DNA of 64,000 bases from Candidatus Margulisiibacteriota bacterium (GCA_018823125.1 JAHJIW010000001.1:1-64000); one strand, 5' to 3'. Counted from the first letter of the stretch, positions 19,322 through 29,095 are shown. The notes: generated from the sequence alone by a model not told the origin. Program-made: numbers and translations.

Positions 19322-22300
19322 ATGATCAAGCGAATCAAAGTTATTCTTTTTGTTTTGTTTCTGCTGGGAGTAATGCTGCCTGCTTTTGCCGCTATTAATA
19401 ATTGGACCTTTACCACCGCTTCAAATTACACTTATGATTCAGATAAAATTGAGGTTTCTGGGGGAGCCGCACAATTAAAAAGCGTATTTTTTGATCCAAG
19501 CTGGCAATATAAAAGAGCGATCACGGTTTATAACACCACTAACTATAATGACCTCAGCGAATATCAGATCGAAATTAATATTGATAGCTCGGATACCACT
19601 TTTTGGGCAAACGTAAAGTCAGACGGGGGAGACATAAGATTTACGGATGCAGACGGAACGACTTTGCTGGATTATTATATAGATTCTTTTGATTACGCGG
19701 GGCAAAGCACACGCATTTGGGTAAAAGTACCAACCATTAATGCCGCATCTACTCATGCTATATATATGTTTTATGGCAATGCGGTTGCAACTTCAACTAG
19801 TAGCATTGAAGCTACGTTTAGTTATTCAGATCTAAGAACTGTAGGTTATGTTGTAAGCTCAATTGTAGCGGCCAGTAACCTGGATGTAATAAGTTTAGCG
19901 GATGGCAATCAAATTTATAATGGAACCCAAATATTAAGTTTAAATGATCAGCAAACCGGGGCTTTTCCTGCAAGTCAACTTTCACAAGGAACTGCTATTC
20001 AAGCCCAAAAGCTTTTTTTTGGGGATTGCGACGCAAATACTACCGACACGATTACCCCGATTAGTTTTGCGGGAACCGAATTCTATTACTATTGCTATCG
20101 AAATGCCGATTATTTTCCGATGGTTTCTCCCTTTGGAACGGCAAATGTCACAATATATGAAAATGGGACTCCGGTGTGGAGTGGAACCGTGGATGAATCT
20201 GGAACGGTAGTTAATCAAAATATTACAAATTATGAGACAGTAAGAGTATCTAGCGATATCCCAATTTTGGTCCAACATTACGCAGATACCTATGATGCCG
20301 CATCGTTTTATCCGACTAATGCTGGTTACTTATATGGAGTTCAATCGCGTTATTTGACGGTGGGATCTGGCCCAAACGGAGCCAGTGTGAGCTGGGTGAA
20401 AAGTGATGGCACTACTAGTAGTAGTGTTTTGTCCTCATACGGTGGATTTTATAATCAGGATAGCGGGTCTTCTCAAGGCACCGGAAAAGCCTGGCGCTTC
20501 TCGTCAAATTTCCCAATTGGTGTGCAAAATTTAGCGGATGGGGACGGCGGGGAATCAGTTACTTTTTTACCTTATAAAGAATTGGGAACAGTTTTCGGGT
20601 CAGCTAATCAGGTTGAATATATTGCCATTGCTGCCCCGGAACCAAATACCACTTGTAGTCTTTATGACAATACCGGAGCTTTGGTTTCGCAAGAGGTCGG
20701 GGGATCGAGAGACGACGTCAACAAAATTCTCTTTTCTGGTTTAAGTTTAACTGGGGGATGGAAGCTGGTGTCTGCCCAGCCGATTTTTGCTTATTACGAA
20801 AATCGTTCGAAAAGTGACGAAACTAATTTATGGTCTTATAAGCAAATGCGTCAGTTTACTTATCCGACCCCAACCGTTGAAGTAGGCACCGTAAATATCA
20901 GTTATCCAACCGATAATCCTACGGTTCAACCGATTGGTTCTACTTATCAGAATTTTACTAGTCTAACCACATTTGAAGAAACCGCTACCAAAAATGGGGG
21001 AGAGATTAAATATATTTTATCCAATGATGCTGGATCCAGCTGGCTTTACTGGAACAGTGGTAATGCGGCATGGGAAACCAGTGATGGAACTTATAATCAA
21101 TCAAATACCGCTGCGGTAGCGCATGCTAATATTTTATCTTTTCCGGTAGGGAGTGGTCAGTTTTTATTTAAAGCCTTCTTGCATTCGAATGGATCTCAAT
21201 TAGTGCAATTGGATAATATTTCGTTAGGCTATGGAATTTCGCCTGGGGTCAGCGAAGTTGTACATTTAACTGCGCAGCCCAATGCCGGATCAACTACCGT
21301 ATCGCTCAAAGCTTCTTTTGACGAAGCCTTTCCGGATCAAAATAACTTTTTTGTAGCGCTTAACGGGGGAGAATATGGGTTGGCAACAGTGGGGCAAAGT
21401 AATACTGCTGATCCAGCCACCCAGGAAACCCAGGCGGGAGCTACTTTAGATGGTAATGATTATATAAGCAAGATTAAATGTGTATCTACTAATGATTTTA
21501 GCACGGTGATTACTAACGAAAGTACTTCTCCGCACATTGCTTATAAATACGCAAAACCTTATACTCCAGCGGCGCCAACGATTAGTAGCCCAACTAGCAC
21601 CACGGTTAATATTGCGGTGCAAAAGAATGCAAGTGAAGTATCGGGCTTAGAGTATGCGATTTACGAAGTTTCACAAAATAAATATGTGCAAAGTGATGGT
21701 GCTTTAGGGTTTGTTGCGGCGTGGGCCACACGGGAAGCCTGGGGTACGGTGACGGTCACTGGTTTAGCTCCCCCGGTTACAAATTATGCTTTTAAAACCA
21801 AGTCGCGCAATTCTTCGGACGTTGCAAATCAAGACACTTCACAAAGTGAATTGAGTAACGGCGCAACTGCCGAGGCCGAAGCCGGGGCTCCGCAAATAAC
21901 ATCGCGTTCGCCGTCAGATAAAGCTTCTAACGTTGGAACAGAAGAAGTGATTTCCATTGAGTTTAATCGGGATATGAGTTTTAATTCGGTTGAGAATGCG
22001 TTTTATCTGATAGCTACTTATGATAATTTAGGTAATAGTTTAACGGTAACGACCGAAAGCGGACTGTTATTATGGACTGATAACCGAACGGTTTCGTTTG
22101 AAGGTATTCAGGCTTTTAATCAGGGATATACTTATCAACTGACAATTTCTAAAGAAGCGCAGGATTATGCGGGGACCTCTATGGATGCTTCAGATACCTG
22201 GTCCTTCCGTATCATTTTGAATCATGCCGTTCAAAATGATCTATATAGTTTTGATCGCATGGCCCGGATTGCTCTGCCGGCGTCCGCACTGGCCAGAGAC

Positions 22301-22981
22301 GGATGGATTACTTTTAATCGCGATCCAATTAATAATCCAACCGTGGTAGATCCTAATGCCATACTTTTAGCCAATGGAAAGATAGCGGCCGAAGGTGATC
22401 CCTTTTATTATCCGATAACTACCTCGATAACCGAATTTAATGCATATGACAGTACCGGGGCGCGGGTAACCAGTAATTTCACTGCTCCGATAACCCTTTA
22501 TTTATACTACACGGATGCCGATGATGATGGTACGGTGGACGGTACTTCGCCGGCTTTAAATGAAGATGGAATACAGATTTACCGCTTGGATGAAACCAAT
22601 AGCTTGTGGGTAAGGGTTCCGGGAGCCACGGTTAATACAACTTTAAATTATGTATCCATTCCGGTTGAACATTTATCAGTTTATACCTTAATGGCGGCGC
22701 CGGTTACTAATCTTTCCAATGCCTATGCTTATCCGGTTCCTTTTATCCCAAATGACGGGCATACGCAGATCACATTTACAAACCTGGCCTCACAGTGTAC
22801 CATTAGAATTTTCGATGTCAGTGGAGATTTGGTCGCGGTATTAAATGAAAATGATGGGGATGCGCAGTACAATTGGAACGTTACCAACGCTGCTGGATCA
22901 AATCTGGCATCGGGAGTATATTTTTATCATATCAAAAGTGCGGAGGATGACAAATCCGGAAAGATCATGGTGATCAGATGA
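19322..22981 (+). CDS. large secreted protein with DUF2341, Ig-like and C-terminal FlgD-like sorting domain
   Basis: Exported surface protein of 1219 aa. Signal peptide about 1-24 (ending AFA). A DUF2341 module spans about 55-150 (WQYKRAITVYN, then HAIYMFYGNA). A long region of beta repeats follows. A SbsA/Big_5-type Ig domain sits at about 855-965 (SPSDKASNVGTEEVISIEFN). The C-terminal 85 residues (AYPVPFIPND, then ASGVYFYHI) form a FlgD/T9SS type A-like domain. Such domains act as outer-membrane export tags in Bacteroidota; a similar role here is inference. The stop overlaps the start of a PorV-like barrel gene (ATGA), so the two are translationally coupled. Confidence 0.85.
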   Translation: MIKRIKVILFVLFLLGVMLPAFAAINNWTFTTASNYTYDSDKIEVSGGAAQLKSVFFDPSWQYKRAITVYNTTNYNDLSEYQIEINIDSSDTTFWANVKSDGGDIRFTDADGTTLLDYYIDSFDYAGQSTRIWVKVPTINAASTHAIYMFYGNAVATSTSSIEATFSYSDLRTVGYVVSSIVAASNLDVISLADGNQIYNGTQILSLNDQQTGAFPASQLSQGTAIQAQKLFFGDCDANTTDTITPISFAGTEFYYYCYRNADYFPMVSPFGTANVTIYENGTPVWSGTVDESGTVVNQNITNYETVRVSSDIPILVQHYADTYDAASFYPTNAGYLYGVQSRYLTVGSGPNGASVSWVKSDGTTSSSVLSSYGGFYNQDSGSSQGTGKAWRFSSNFPIGVQNLADGDGGESVTFLPYKELGTVFGSANQVEYIAIAAPEPNTTCSLYDNTGALVSQEVGGSRDDVNKILFSGLSLTGGWKLVSAQPIFAYYENRSKSDETNLWSYKQMRQFTYPTPTVEVGTVNISYPTDNPTVQPIGSTYQNFTSLTTFEETATKNGGEIKYILSNDAGSSWLYWNSGNAAWETSDGTYNQSNTAAVAHANILSFPVGSGQFLFKAFLHSNGSQLVQLDNISLGYGISPGVSEVVHLTAQPNAGSTTVSLKASFDEAFPDQNNFFVALNGGEYGLATVGQSNTADPATQETQAGATLDGNDYISKIKCVSTNDFSTVITNESTSPHIAYKYAKPYTPAAPTISSPTSTTVNIAVQKNASEVSGLEYAIYEVSQNKYVQSDGALGFVAAWATREAWGTVTVTGLAPPVTNYAFKTKSRNSSDVANQDTSQSELSNGATAEAEAGAPQITSRSPSDKASNVGTEEVISIEFNRDMSFNSVENAFYLIATYDNLGNSLTVTTESGLLLWTDNRTVSFEGIQAFNQGYTYQLTISKEAQDYAGTSMDASDTWSFRIILNHAVQNDLYSFDRMARIALPASALARDGWITFNRDPINNPTVVDPNAILLANGKIAAEGDPFYYPITTSITEFNAYDSTGARVTSNFTAPITLYLYYTDADDDGTVDGTSPALNEDGIQIYRLDETNSLWVRVPGATVNTTLNYVSIPVEHLSVYTLMAAPVTNLSNAYAYPVPFIPNDGHTQITFTNLASQCTIRIFDVSGDLVAVLNENDGDAQYNWNVTNAAGSNLASGVYFYHIKSAEDDKSGKIMVIR

Positions 22982-24234
22982 TTAAAAAAATATTGGTTTT
23001 AGTAATTTTGATATTATTTTTAGGGGCCGGTTCTGGGTTTGCAGCTACGGGTACGGTGGCCGGAAGCTTTTTAAAGATTGGGGTAGGCGGTCGTCCGGTA
23101 GCGATGGGAGAGGCCTATACCGCCCTGGCAGATGGAGTTGACGCGCCGTATTGGAATCCAGCGGGAATTGCTAACCAAGAAGTTTTAGAAGTGCTTTCGA
23201 TGCATGCGGACTGGTTTCAGGATACTTCTTTTCAATATATTGGGTTTGTATTTCCTCCGGTAGACTGGGGAGTATTTGGGGTCAGTTACAGCATGCTGAA
23301 CTATGGCGCCATTGCGGGCTACAGTGCCACCGGCAGCCGTGAAGCTGACGTAAATGCCGGAGACGCGGCCTTAAATGTAACCTGGGCTAAAGTTATTAAC
23401 GATAAATTGTCATTAGGACTTAACGCAAAATTTATTTCTGAAACTTTAGCTTCTTACAGTGCTTCCACTTTCGCTTTTGACCTGGGGGCTTTGTACAATT
23501 TAAATCCGGATTTGATCCTGGGCTTAAATTTTCAAAACCAGGGCGGATCTTTAACTTTTATCTCTGAGGCAAATCCGTTACCCAATAAAATTGCACTGGG
23601 AATTGCGGCTAAACGATTTATTTTCAAACCACTAACGGTTACTGCTGATTTTAATTTGCCAAATGACAGTGATATGTATCTTAATGTTGGTAGTGAATAT
23701 ACTTTTAATGACTTTTTAATCCTTCGTTTGGGTTACGCGCGGTCTCGCTACCAGGGCGGGTTAGGGTTTAGAGCAAAATATTTTGCTCTGGATTATGCTT
23801 ACGTTCCACACGAATATTTAGGGGCAACCCACCGCATCAGCTTAGCTTTGCAGTTTGGCATTACTACCGAAGACGAAATTAAAAAGCACTATGAACTGGG
23901 TACCGAATACTATAAAGAACAAAAGTATTTAGATGCGCTTTCTGAGTTTAAAGCCGTGCTGGAGCTGGATCCATTAAATAAAGACAGTCGTGACTATGTA
24001 GACCGCATTGTTGAAGAAATGCGCCAAAAAACCTTACTCGAAAAAGTTAAGGCCCTGCGGGAACAAAAAGCAAAGGCTCGTGAACTTTTAGATGAGGCGG
24101 TAATTGAATTTCAAAAGAAAAATTATGAAAAAGCTAAAGAATTAGTGGACCAATCGTTATATTATGCGCCGGATAATGAAAAGGCGCTGGAATTAAAAGA
24201 ACGCTTGAAAAAAGTGTTAAAAATTGAAAAATAA
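22978..24234 (+). CDS. PorV/PorQ-like outer-membrane barrel with C-terminal TPRs
   Basis: 418-aa exported protein. Signal peptide about 1-22. Residues 23-300 are a UPF0164/PorV-like barrel opening with FLKIGVGGRPVAMGEAYTA and YWNPAGIA, the hallmark of the family. The C-terminal 120 residues carry TPR-like helices (AKELVDQSLYYAPDNEKALEL). In T9SS bacteria PorV shuttles cargo bearing C-terminal sorting domains; coupling by ATGA overlap to a FlgD-tailed cargo gene suggests a similar partnership. The periplasmic TPR tail is an unusual addition. Confidence 0.82.
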   Translation: MIKKILVLVILILFLGAGSGFAATGTVAGSFLKIGVGGRPVAMGEAYTALADGVDAPYWNPAGIANQEVLEVLSMHADWFQDTSFQYIGFVFPPVDWGVFGVSYSMLNYGAIAGYSATGSREADVNAGDAALNVTWAKVINDKLSLGLNAKFISETLASYSASTFAFDLGALYNLNPDLILGLNFQNQGGSLTFISEANPLPNKIALGIAAKRFIFKPLTVTADFNLPNDSDMYLNVGSEYTFNDFLILRLGYARSRYQGGLGFRAKYFALDYAYVPHEYLGATHRISLALQFGITTEDEIKKHYELGTEYYKEQKYLDALSEFKAVLELDPLNKDSRDYVDRIVEEMRQKTLLEKVKALREQKAKARELLDEAVIEFQKKNYEKAKELVDQSLYYAPDNEKALELKERLKKVLKIEK

Positions 24235-24243
24235 AAGAAACGG

Positions 24244-25821
24244 GTGAAATTTATGAAAAGGGCAAACTTTAAAAAACTGATTCTGCTGGCCGGTATGATT
24301 ATGGTTGGAATTGCAATTTTTATGCTTCCGGTTTTTGGATTTACTGCGGATGAGTATTTTGAATTTGCCTCCAGTAAGTATCTTAAAGGTGATATTAAGG
24401 GATCCATCCAGGACGTTAATCAAGCCTTAAAAATTAATCCTAAGCATGCCGGAGCGCTTGAGCTTAAAGCTTTACTTGAAGAAGAAGGAGCCCTGACGAT
24501 CGAAGAAGAAAAACCAAAGGAAGTAACGCCGGCGCCCGCACCCGCACCCACGGTTATCGTAACCCCGGCAGCTCCCGCGCCCAAAAAAGCTGCAGAAGGT
24601 ATCGAAGATGCGCATGCGTATTTTGTGCGCGGAGAAGAATACTTTAAGGCTGGGCTTTACGATAAAGCAGAAGAACATTTCATGAAAGTCTTGTCGATTA
24701 TTCCTGGACATGCGGAAACACAAGACTATTTAAACCAGATTGCGCAGCAAAGAATTGCGGGGCCGGTTAAGATACCTGGTCCGCAAAGAGAACAATATTT
24801 CCGGTTACTGCTAATTATTTTTGTAATTATTGCAGTCTTAGCTTTCTTGGTCTTTGTCGTATTGAAATTTATTAATCGTTTTTGGCACGGGCATCATACT
24901 TATTGTATCGAATGTAAAACCCGCAACTCCAGGGATGCGGAATTTTGTAAAAAGTGCGGATCCCGCCTCCGTTTAGTTGAGATGACGGATGCCCAAAAAG
25001 CCTGGTTTGGTAAGTTTCACTGGCAGAAAAATCCATTCACTTTAAATATTATTCCAGAAACTTTGGCCGGGCATAAAAATGATATTGGGCTTTTAATTGA
25101 AAAACTAAGCACCTTGAGCGGCCACGTTTTAATATTGGGCGAGTTGGGTACCGGAAAAACCACACTATTGCAGTGGCTGGAAAGAAAGCTGAAAAGTCAT
25201 TTCGAAACTATTTATGTTATCCGGCCGCCGCGCCGACCGGATGAATTAATCGATTTGATGTCGGCGACCATTAGCAAAAAGACTTCGCTCACGCGCAAAT
25301 ATTCCATTTATGAATTTCAGGATTTATGTAAAAATTATAAACGCGATATTTTACTGCTTTTGGACGAGGCCCACGAATTTTACGAGGAATTCGAGAAATT
25401 TTTAAGAACCTTGAGTGACTTGCCGAATGTTTATTTGATTTTAGCCGGTCTCCCGCAGTCCAGAGAAAAATTAAAACGCGAACTGCCGGCTCTTTTTGAC
25501 CGGTTAGTAGATACCCTGCTTTTAGGATCCCTGACCCGTGAAGAAACCCAGGAATTAATCGTAAAAAGAATTACGCATGCGGGTGGAACTGGAGCAGGTC
25601 CTTTTACCGTTGCGGCAGTGGACATGGTTTACGAATTAAGCGGTGGCGTTCCGCGTGCAATCTTAAAAATCTGTGACTGGACGGTAACACGGGCGGTACG
25701 CTCCAATGCCGCTATCATTGACGAACCAAACGTTTCAGCTTATGCCGATGAAGTACCCGAACTAAAAGTAAAAGCTAAGGAAGAACCAAAAGAATCATCC
25801 AAACCGGAAACGGCGGGCTAA
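24244..25821 (+). CDS. membrane TPR / zinc-ribbon / ExeA-type AAA ATPase fusion
   Basis: 525-aa protein in an unusual order: an N-terminal hydrophobic segment (about 8-30), TPR helices either side of an Ala-Pro-rich linker (about 80-105), a TM helix (about 184-210), a zinc ribbon CIECKTRNSRDAEFCKKCG (221-239), then an AAA domain of ExeA/GspA type with GELGTGKTT (about 299-307) and LLLLDEAHEF (about 370-379). The TPRs would be periplasmic and the ATPase cytoplasmic. ExeA proteins help insert secretins across peptidoglycan. The start may be GTG 24244 or ATG 24253. The 3' end overlaps convergent larC by 27 bp. Confidence 0.8.
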   Translation: MKFMKRANFKKLILLAGMIMVGIAIFMLPVFGFTADEYFEFASSKYLKGDIKGSIQDVNQALKINPKHAGALELKALLEEEGALTIEEEKPKEVTPAPAPAPTVIVTPAAPAPKKAAEGIEDAHAYFVRGEEYFKAGLYDKAEEHFMKVLSIIPGHAETQDYLNQIAQQRIAGPVKIPGPQREQYFRLLLIIFVIIAVLAFLVFVVLKFINRFWHGHHTYCIECKTRNSRDAEFCKKCGSRLRLVEMTDAQKAWFGKFHWQKNPFTLNIIPETLAGHKNDIGLLIEKLSTLSGHVLILGELGTGKTTLLQWLERKLKSHFETIYVIRPPRRPDELIDLMSATISKKTSLTRKYSIYEFQDLCKNYKRDILLLLDEAHEFYEEFEKFLRTLSDLPNVYLILAGLPQSREKLKRELPALFDRLVDTLLLGSLTREETQELIVKRITHAGGTGAGPFTVAAVDMVYELSGGVPRAILKICDWTVTRAVRSNAAIIDEPNVSAYADEVPELKVKAKEEPKESSKPETAG

Positions 25822-26988
25822 AGTTGATTTTTTAACTGCTTGGTAGGCTTTTTGGATCGGAATGCGGTGCTTTTTAGCGATCTGCTTATAATCTTCATAT
25901 TCGGGAGCAATGGTAGTAAGTTTTTTCCCCAGATATCCCAGCTTTACTTTGGCTTTTCCATATTTGGTTTTAACTTTAACAATTTTTCGAGAAAGTTTTT
26001 CGCGCGGAACTAAGTAGATTCTGACGCCTAAACTCGTGGTTTGCTGAAAAAGTTCCTCCAGGACATTATCGCGATTTTCCGCGGAGCAGAGGATAGTTAA
26101 ACTAGCTGCATATCGGTCTTTTTTCATTCTGATAGGAGTTATATAAGTATCGAGGGCTCCGGCTTTCATGATTTTAGCAATGATTCGGTCATAATTTTCA
26201 GGGTTCATGTCGTCGATATTAGTTTCAATTTGAAGGATGGCGTCTTTTTTAGTGGATAGCTGAGCTTCGCCGATAAAAACTCTGAGCGAATTGGGAAGAT
26301 TGGGAAAAATTTTGGATCCAGCTCCGTAGCCGACCGATTTGGTTTTTAATCGTGGTAGATCACCAAAATCTTTAGCAATAGTAGTAATGATTGCCGCTCC
26401 GGTTGGGGTAACTAACTCCCCTTTAATTTTGGTTCCGTAAGTTGGAATGCCTTTTAAGAGCTCAGCGGTGGCGGGGGCGGGGTTAGAAAGGGTGCCATGG
26501 GCGTGCTTAATGGTTCCTATGCCGTGGGGCAAAGGTGAGGCGTAAACTGCTTCAATCCCTAGCTTTTCAATTGCGATTGCACATCCCACGATATCCAGGA
26601 TGGCATCGGTAGCGCCCACTTCGTGAAAATGAATCTTTTTAATTGATACGCCATGCACTTTGGCTTCTGCGGCCGCTAGTTTCTTAAATATTTTGGAGCT
26701 GAGCGTTTTAACAAATTTGCTGAGCTTGCTTTTATTGATAAGGGATAAAATTTCATTTAAGTGACGATGTTTTTCATGGCCTTTAATTATTACGTCAAAG
26801 TAGGTGCCGTGAATTAATCCTCTTTTTACTTTTTTGATGATCAGGGAGTAATGGTTGAGTTTTAGTTTCTTTAATTCTTTTTTAAGGTAATTCAGATCCA
26901 GGCCGGCATCCAAAAAGGCGCCCAGAATCATATTGCCGGCGATTCCTGAGGAACAATCAAAATAGGCGATTTTATTTTCTTTTTTCAT
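25795..26988 (-). CDS. larC: nickel-pincer cofactor biosynthesis protein LarC
   Basis: CTP-dependent cyclometallase that inserts nickel into the pyridinium dithiocarboxylate pincer cofactor used by lactate racemase and relatives. At 397 aa it is a single uninterrupted fusion of the LarC1 and LarC2 regions, which are joined by frameshifting in lactobacilli. Seen: FDCSSGIAGNMILGA at the N-terminus, HFHEVGATDAILDIVG, and NIDDMNPE. It overlaps larB by 17 bp. LarE and any LarA-type enzyme are not in the window. Confidence 0.93.
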   Translation of the reverse strand: MKKENKIAYFDCSSGIAGNMILGAFLDAGLDLNYLKKELKKLKLNHYSLIIKKVKRGLIHGTYFDVIIKGHEKHRHLNEILSLINKSKLSKFVKTLSSKIFKKLAAAEAKVHGVSIKKIHFHEVGATDAILDIVGCAIAIEKLGIEAVYASPLPHGIGTIKHAHGTLSNPAPATAELLKGIPTYGTKIKGELVTPTGAAIITTIAKDFGDLPRLKTKSVGYGAGSKIFPNLPNSLRVFIGEAQLSTKKDAILQIETNIDDMNPENYDRIIAKIMKAGALDTYITPIRMKKDRYAASLTILCSAENRDNVLEELFQQTTSLGVRIYLVPREKLSRKIVKVKTKYGKAKVKLGYLGKKLTTIAPEYEDYKQIAKKHRIPIQKAYQAVKKSTLARRFRFG

Positions 26989-27673
26989 GAGTAAGATTAA
27001 GTATACTAAAAGCTACACAAGCTGCCCCAAAACCATTATCGATATTTACTACCGAAACACCGGGAGCGCAGCAGTTTAACATTGTCAGTAGGGGAGCAAT
27101 GCCTTTAAAACTTGCCCCGTAACCAACTGAGGTTGGAACGGCAATGATGGGTTTACCCACTAAACCACCGATAACCGAAGCCAGTGCTCCTTCCATTCCA
27201 GCTACCACGATTATTACATCTGCGTCGTGCAGCGCTTTTATATGTTTTAATAATCGATGGATGCCGGCGACGCCTACGTCAAAGAGCTGTTTAACCTTTA
27301 TTCCTAAAAAGTTAGCCGTGATGGCGGCTTCTTCTGCCACCGGAATGTCCGAAGTTCCAGCGGTGACGATTAAAAGATCACCTTTGAGCTTTTTGGGTTT
27401 AGTAGCCTGAATAGTAATGATTTTTGCGGTTTTGTTAAATTTTGCTTTTGCGATTGATTTTTTTACGGCTTTATATACTTTTTCCGAAGCGCGCGTGGCC
27501 AGTACGTTATGTTTCTTTTTTAGCATGCACCGGGCGATTTTTATGATTTGAGGGGCCGTTTTTCCTTCGCAGTAGATAACTTCCGGAAATCCTTTGCGCA
27601 GGTGCCGATGGTGATCGATCTTGGCAAAGCCGAGATCTTCGAAAGGTTGAATTTTTAGGTTTCGTTTAGTCAT
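26972..27673 (-). CDS. larB: nickel-pincer cofactor biosynthesis protein LarB
   Basis: Carboxylates and hydrolyses nicotinic acid adenine dinucleotide to start pincer cofactor synthesis. It is 233 aa with a C-terminal PurE-like domain: VTAGTSDIPVAEEAA, VVAGMEGALASVIGGLV and VPTSVGYGASFKGIA are typical. The N-terminus HHRHLRKGFPEVIYCEGK also fits. A TATAAT box (27685-27690) lies 11 nt before the ATG with no SD, suggesting a very short leader. It precedes larC in a two-gene operon. Confidence 0.93.
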   Translation of the reverse strand: MTKRNLKIQPFEDLGFAKIDHHRHLRKGFPEVIYCEGKTAPQIIKIARCMLKKKHNVLATRASEKVYKAVKKSIAKAKFNKTAKIITIQATKPKKLKGDLLIVTAGTSDIPVAEEAAITANFLGIKVKQLFDVGVAGIHRLLKHIKALHDADVIIVVAGMEGALASVIGGLVGKPIIAVPTSVGYGASFKGIAPLLTMLNCCAPGVSVVNIDNGFGAACVAFSILNLTHEKRK

Positions 27674-27730
27674 AAGTGATAGATATTATAACATGTCATC
27701 CGCTGATGATTACGCTGAATTGCGACAAGA

Positions 27731-29053
27731 CTAGCGAGCTTCTTTAACCCGTTTCGCTAACTCTTCCATGCGGAGCTTAATCTTTTTCTCAAACCCGATA
27801 TCTTTAGGCTCATAGTATTTTCGATTTTGGGAAAGATGTTCCTGAGGAACAAAACCGCCTTCATAATCATGCGCGTATTTATAACCTTTACCTTTGCCCA
27901 TCTTTTCTTCACCTTTGTAAACGGCATTCATCAGGTGTTTGGGAACTTCTAAAGTAGGATTTTCTTTAACATCTTTTAGTGCACGATCAATCCCTACGTA
28001 TGCGGCGTTACTTTTAGGTGCAGTGGCAATATATATGGCAGCTTGGGCGAGGGGGATGCGCGCTTCGGGTAATCCCACAAATTCAGCGACCTGCATAGCA
28101 GAATTGGCCACTACCAATGCCAATGGATCAGCATTGCCTACATCCTCGGCGGCACAGATAACAATGCGACGGGCGATAAAACGAGGATCTTCGCCGGCAT
28201 AGATCATTTTAGCCATATAATATAGTGCGGCATCGGGATCCGATCCGCGCATTGATTTAATGAAAGCAGAGATGGTGTTGTAATGGCCTTCTCCTTTTTT
28301 ATCATAAACTACGGCTTTCTTTTGAATTGATTCTTCTGCCACTTTAAGAGTGAAATGAATTACTCCCTTTTTAGGATGAGTAGAGAGGGCACCTAATTCC
28401 AAGGCCGAAAGTGCACGGCGCGCATCGCCATCGGATAATTTCGCTAAATGTTCCAGGGCATTGTCATCAATTTTTATTTTTTTATTCCCGAGTCCGCGTT
28501 CTTTATCATTTATTGCTCTGATGATTAGATCCTTTAAGTTATCAACAGATAACGGTTTTAATTCAAAGATATTTGAGCGAGATACCAGCGCCGAATTAAC
28601 GTAAAAGAAAGGATTTTCGGTGGTGGCACCAATTAAAATCATATTTCCTTCTTCAACATCAGGGAGCAGGGCATCTTGTTGTAATTTATTAAATCGGTGA
28701 ATTTCGTCTAGGAAAAGAATAGTTTTAGCCTTGTAATGTTTAATACGGTTTTTTGCTTCAAGACTAACTTTGCGGATGTCATCAACTTTAGCGATCGAAG
28801 CATTCATCCATTCAAAATATCCTTTAGTGGAATTAGCAATCACGCGTGCAATTACGGTTTTTCCGGTTCCCGGTGGCCCATACAAGATGACCGAAGATAC
28901 TTTATCGGTTTCAATTAAACGCCTTAAGAGTTTGCCTTTTCCGATAATATCTTCTTGTCCCGCAATCTCATCGATGGTCCGGGGGGCCATGCGGTAGGGA
29001 AGCGGGGCGTTTTGGTCTTGATAGTCTTTTAGATTTGCGTCGAAGAGGTCCAT
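27731..29053 (-). CDS. rarA: replication-associated recombination protein RarA (MgsA/WRNIP1 family)
   Basis: Clamp-loader-like AAA ATPase acting at stalled forks, 440 aa. Seen: AGQEDIIGKGKLLRRLIE, Walker A GPPGTGKT, Walker B ILFLDEIHRF, sensor GATTENPFF, and the C-terminal MgsA tetramerisation region (YKYAHDYEGGFVPQEHL). TATAAT at 29060-29065 lies exactly 6 nt before the ATG and there is no SD, so the message is probably leaderless. Confidence 0.95.
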   Translation of the reverse strand: MDLFDANLKDYQDQNAPLPYRMAPRTIDEIAGQEDIIGKGKLLRRLIETDKVSSVILYGPPGTGKTVIARVIANSTKGYFEWMNASIAKVDDIRKVSLEAKNRIKHYKAKTILFLDEIHRFNKLQQDALLPDVEEGNMILIGATTENPFFYVNSALVSRSNIFELKPLSVDNLKDLIIRAINDKERGLGNKKIKIDDNALEHLAKLSDGDARRALSALELGALSTHPKKGVIHFTLKVAEESIQKKAVVYDKKGEGHYNTISAFIKSMRGSDPDAALYYMAKMIYAGEDPRFIARRIVICAAEDVGNADPLALVVANSAMQVAEFVGLPEARIPLAQAAIYIATAPKSNAAYVGIDRALKDVKENPTLEVPKHLMNAVYKGEEKMGKGKGYKYAHDYEGGFVPQEHLSQNRKYYEPKDIGFEKKIKLRMEELAKRVKEAR

Positions 29054-29059
29054 ATATTA

Positions 29060-29065
29060 ATTATA
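29060..29065 (-). promoter_or_regulatory. -10 box for leaderless rarA
   Basis: TATAAT on the minus strand, separated from ATG 29053 by 6 nt. The usual start about 7 nt past the box falls on the A of ATG. The -35 region is weak. Confidence 0.55.
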
Positions 29066-29095
29066 TCATGTGATGGAACCCAATCGCTTTTTTAC

